Assembly (NCBI GenBank): GCA_013812005.1
Contig: JACCUE010000180.1
Location: 1-5,767, forward strand
Source of the DNA: Thermoleophilaceae bacterium
Lineage (GTDB): Bacteria > Actinomycetota > Thermoleophilia > Solirubrobacterales > Thermoleophilaceae
DNA length: 5,767 nt
Reading direction: 5' to 3'
Shown here: positions 4,119 to 5,767 of the stretch, piece after piece
Layout of the letters: each line of letters opens with the position of its first letter
How positions within the stretch are numbered: position 1 is the stretch's first letter
Notes under the pieces: model-generated
Seen by the model: the letters and a program-made list of their open reading frames with translations, nothing else
What the model was told of the DNA's origin: nothing
Databases searched by the model: none
Program-made: the position numbers and the translations under genes

Positions 4119-5767
4119 CTACCCCGGTGCTTCCGCCAGCGTGCGCTCGGGCGGCCAGGAGCAGAGCGCGGGCCGGCCGGGGCAGTCCCCGCAGAGGCGC
4201 CTGTGGGGGGTCTCGGTGGGCTCGAAGCGGCCCGCCGCGACGCCTTCGGCGAGCTCCAGCAGGCGACGCTCGAGGCGCGGGGCATCGGATGCCTCGAAGG
4301 AGGCGGTGACCGGCTCCTCCGGGCGCTCGAGGAAGACGTAGGCAACCTCGACGCTGCGCGCCCCCGAGCGCAGCGCGGCAAGCGCGTAGACCAGCCGCTG
4401 GGTGGAGTAGGAGCCCTCGGTGAGCGTTGCCGGGTCCGACTCGCCCAGCCGGTTGCTCTTGTAGTCCACGATCAACCCCCCGCCGTCGGGCTCGGTTGCG
4501 TGGACGTCGACCACCCCGTTCACCAGCAGGCTGCGCCCTCCGGTCTCGAGCGTGTACGCAAAGGGCAGCTCGGTCCGCACCCGCTCGGCGGCGGCGATCC
4601 GGCGGCTGAGCGCAGAGCCGGCGAAGGCATCGAACATCCCGATCAGCTCGACCACATCGGCGTCGCGCACCGGGTGTCCCGCTGACTCGATCAGGTCCGC
4701 CACCTCGGAGGGCTCAGGTGAACCCGGCTGGTTGAAATCCAGCCGCTCCAGCAGCAGGTGCACCACCGAGCCGCGCACCAAGCCCGGCAGCTCGTCTGCG
4801 GGCTGCTCTCCGCCCGACCCGGGGGCCGGGACGGGCGCATCTGTCGGTGGCAGCCCGAGCGCGCGCTCGAGGTAGAAGCGGTAGCCGCAGCGCCTGTATC
4901 GCTCGAGGCTGGAGTAGCTCAGCCGGCTGACCGCCATCGCGTCGGGCACCGGCACGGCCGCCAGTGCGGGCGCCCCGAGAGCGTCGAGCCCCGGGGGGTC
5001 GGGCTCGGGCGTGACCGGCTGGCGATCGACCGCGGGCAACAGCTCGTCGACGGCCTCGGGCCGCAACACCTCACACCGAACACGCACGTCGCGGCCGGCG
5101 TAGAGGCCGCACGCCTCATGCCGTGATCCGGAGCCGGCCAGCTCCAGGGCCAGGCCGCGCCAGATCCACCGCATCGGCTCCTCCAGAAGACCCTCGGCAG
5201 GCAGCTTCTCGAGGTCGGTGGCCCCGCTGAGCACGAGGTGCTCCTGCGCGCGCGTGGCCGCCACGTAGAAGATCCGCTTCTCCTCCTCCTCGTCCTCGAG
5301 CTTCTCCTGTTCGCGGATGCCGGCCAGCTGGGAGCTGTCGATGGCGCCCCCGCCGATGGAGGCCAGGCGAATGCCCACCCGGCCGTCGTCGCTGATCCGC
5401 AGGGCGGAGTCGTCCTCCCTACCGGCCTTGCCGAGGTCGGCGACGCAGACCACGGGAAACTCGAGCCCCTTGGCGCGGTGCACCGTCATCAGGCGCACCG
5501 CGTCGAGAGCCTCGGCCTCCAGCGGCGCCTGGCCCTCACGCTCGGCGATCAGGTCGCGCTCGGCCACGAAGTCGATGAAGCCGCGCAGGTCCCGGCCCTC
5601 GTCGGCCTCGAACTCCCGCGCCATCCGCATCAGCTTGCGCACGTTGGCCATGCGGCGCTCGCCGGCGGGCATGGCGAGGATCGCCCGGTCATACCCCGAG
5701 CCGGTCACGGCGCGGTCGATCAGGGTCTCCAGCGACACACGCGGGGCAGCCGCGCGCTCGGCTGCGA
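4119..5767 (-). CDS. UvrD/AddA-like helicase with C-terminal RecB-type nuclease (N-terminal part outside window)
   Basis: This is the C-terminal half of a superfamily 1 helicase-nuclease that would process DNA double-strand ends for recombinational repair. Counting the GTG codon at 5738 as residue 1, TVHRAKGLEF (85-94) is helicase motif V, and IFYVAATRAQEHLVLSG (156-172) is motif VI with the arginine finger Arg163. The nuclease domain begins at LSYSSLERYRRCGYRFYLE (273-291), followed by RGSVVH with His327, GVVD with Asp411, VDYK with Asp425 and Lys427, and Gln447/Tyr451, forming a complete PD-(D/E)xK site. Cys284 together with Cys516, Cys519 and Cys526 matches the iron-sulfur staple described in AddB-type nucleases. 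The reading frame runs open through base 5767, so GTG 5738 is internal and the ATP-binding motifs I-IV lie outside. It may be one subunit of an AddAB or AdnAB-like pair; the partner is not in view. Confidence 0.94.
   Translation of the reverse strand, partial: AAERAAAPRVSLETLIDRAVTGSGYDRAILAMPAGERRMANVRKLMRMAREFEADEGRDLRGFIDFVAERDLIAEREGQAPLEAEALDAVRLMTVHRAKGLEFPVVCVADLGKAGREDDSALRISDDGRVGIRLASIGGGAIDSSQLAGIREQEKLEDEEEEKRIFYVAATRAQEHLVLSGATDLEKLPAEGLLEEPMRWIWRGLALELAGSGSRHEACGLYAGRDVRVRCEVLRPEAVDELLPAVDRQPVTPEPDPPGLDALGAPALAAVPVPDAMAVSRLSYSSLERYRRCGYRFYLERALGLPPTDAPVPAPGSGGEQPADELPGLVRGSVVHLLLERLDFNQPGSPEPSEVADLIESAGHPVRDADVVELIGMFDAFAGSALSRRIAAAERVRTELPFAYTLETGGRSLLVNGVVDVHATEPDGGGLIVDYKSNRLGESDPATLTEGSYSTQRLVYALAALRSGARSVEVAYVFLERPEEPVTASFEASDAPRLERRLLELAEGVAAGRFEPTETPHRRLCGDCPGRPALCSWPPERTLAEAPG

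Noticed and set aside
3535..4341. Plus-strand open frame of 268 codons opposite the 158-residue gene and the nuclease end
   Set aside because: It crosses two genes on the other strand, including the conserved nuclease C-terminus, and has no recognisable domain.

Overview
The window is high-GC DNA with strong G/C preference at third codon positions, AGGAGG-type ribosome binding sites and some GTG starts. The best protein matches by eye are a MarP-like membrane protease, an actinobacterial-style cytosolic S8 peptidase and a UvrD/AddA-like helicase-nuclease. Together these suggest an actinomycetote chromosome. A Thermoleophilia/Solirubrobacterales-type lineage is possible, but that is inference only. 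No tRNA, rRNA, insertion sequence, phage gene or CRISPR array was seen.

Layout, left to right. (1) 1-392 (+): C-terminal part of a HAD-superfamily hydrolase, cut by the window edge. (2) 393-642: a non-coding gap between convergent genes. It holds inverted repeats, a terminator-like hairpin for the minus strand and a stretch that reads like a decayed fragment of a DUF429-type protein. (3) 643-1806 (-): a complete subtilisin-family (S8) serine protease without a signal peptide. (4) 1807-2027: a divergent intergenic region with a candidate promoter, a leader hairpin and a 7-bp inverted repeat. (5) 2028-3170 (+): a CvpA-type four-helix membrane domain fused to a trypsin-like protease, MarP-like, with an intact catalytic triad and the expected cysteine pair. 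(6) 3184-3471 (-): a small ABM-fold-like protein with a near-perfect Shine-Dalgarno sequence, convergent with the MarP-like gene across a 13-bp gap. (7) 3622-4098 (-): an unrecognised acidic helical protein. (8) 4119-5767 (-): the C-terminal half of a UvrD/AddA-like helicase with a RecB-type nuclease domain and a four-cysteine iron-sulfur 'staple', cut by the right edge.

Functional picture. The two proteases are unrelated folds read from one shared control region, one apparently cytosolic and one facing outside the membrane. A link in envelope or stress proteolysis is possible but unproven. The helicase-nuclease is probably part of double-strand-break end processing, and the 158-residue protein 20 bp downstream is probably co-transcribed with it. 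Most of the window looks like ordinary chromosomal housekeeping DNA. The less explained parts are the DUF429-like remnant, the divergent control region and the orphan gene next to the helicase-nuclease. No clearly new system was found.
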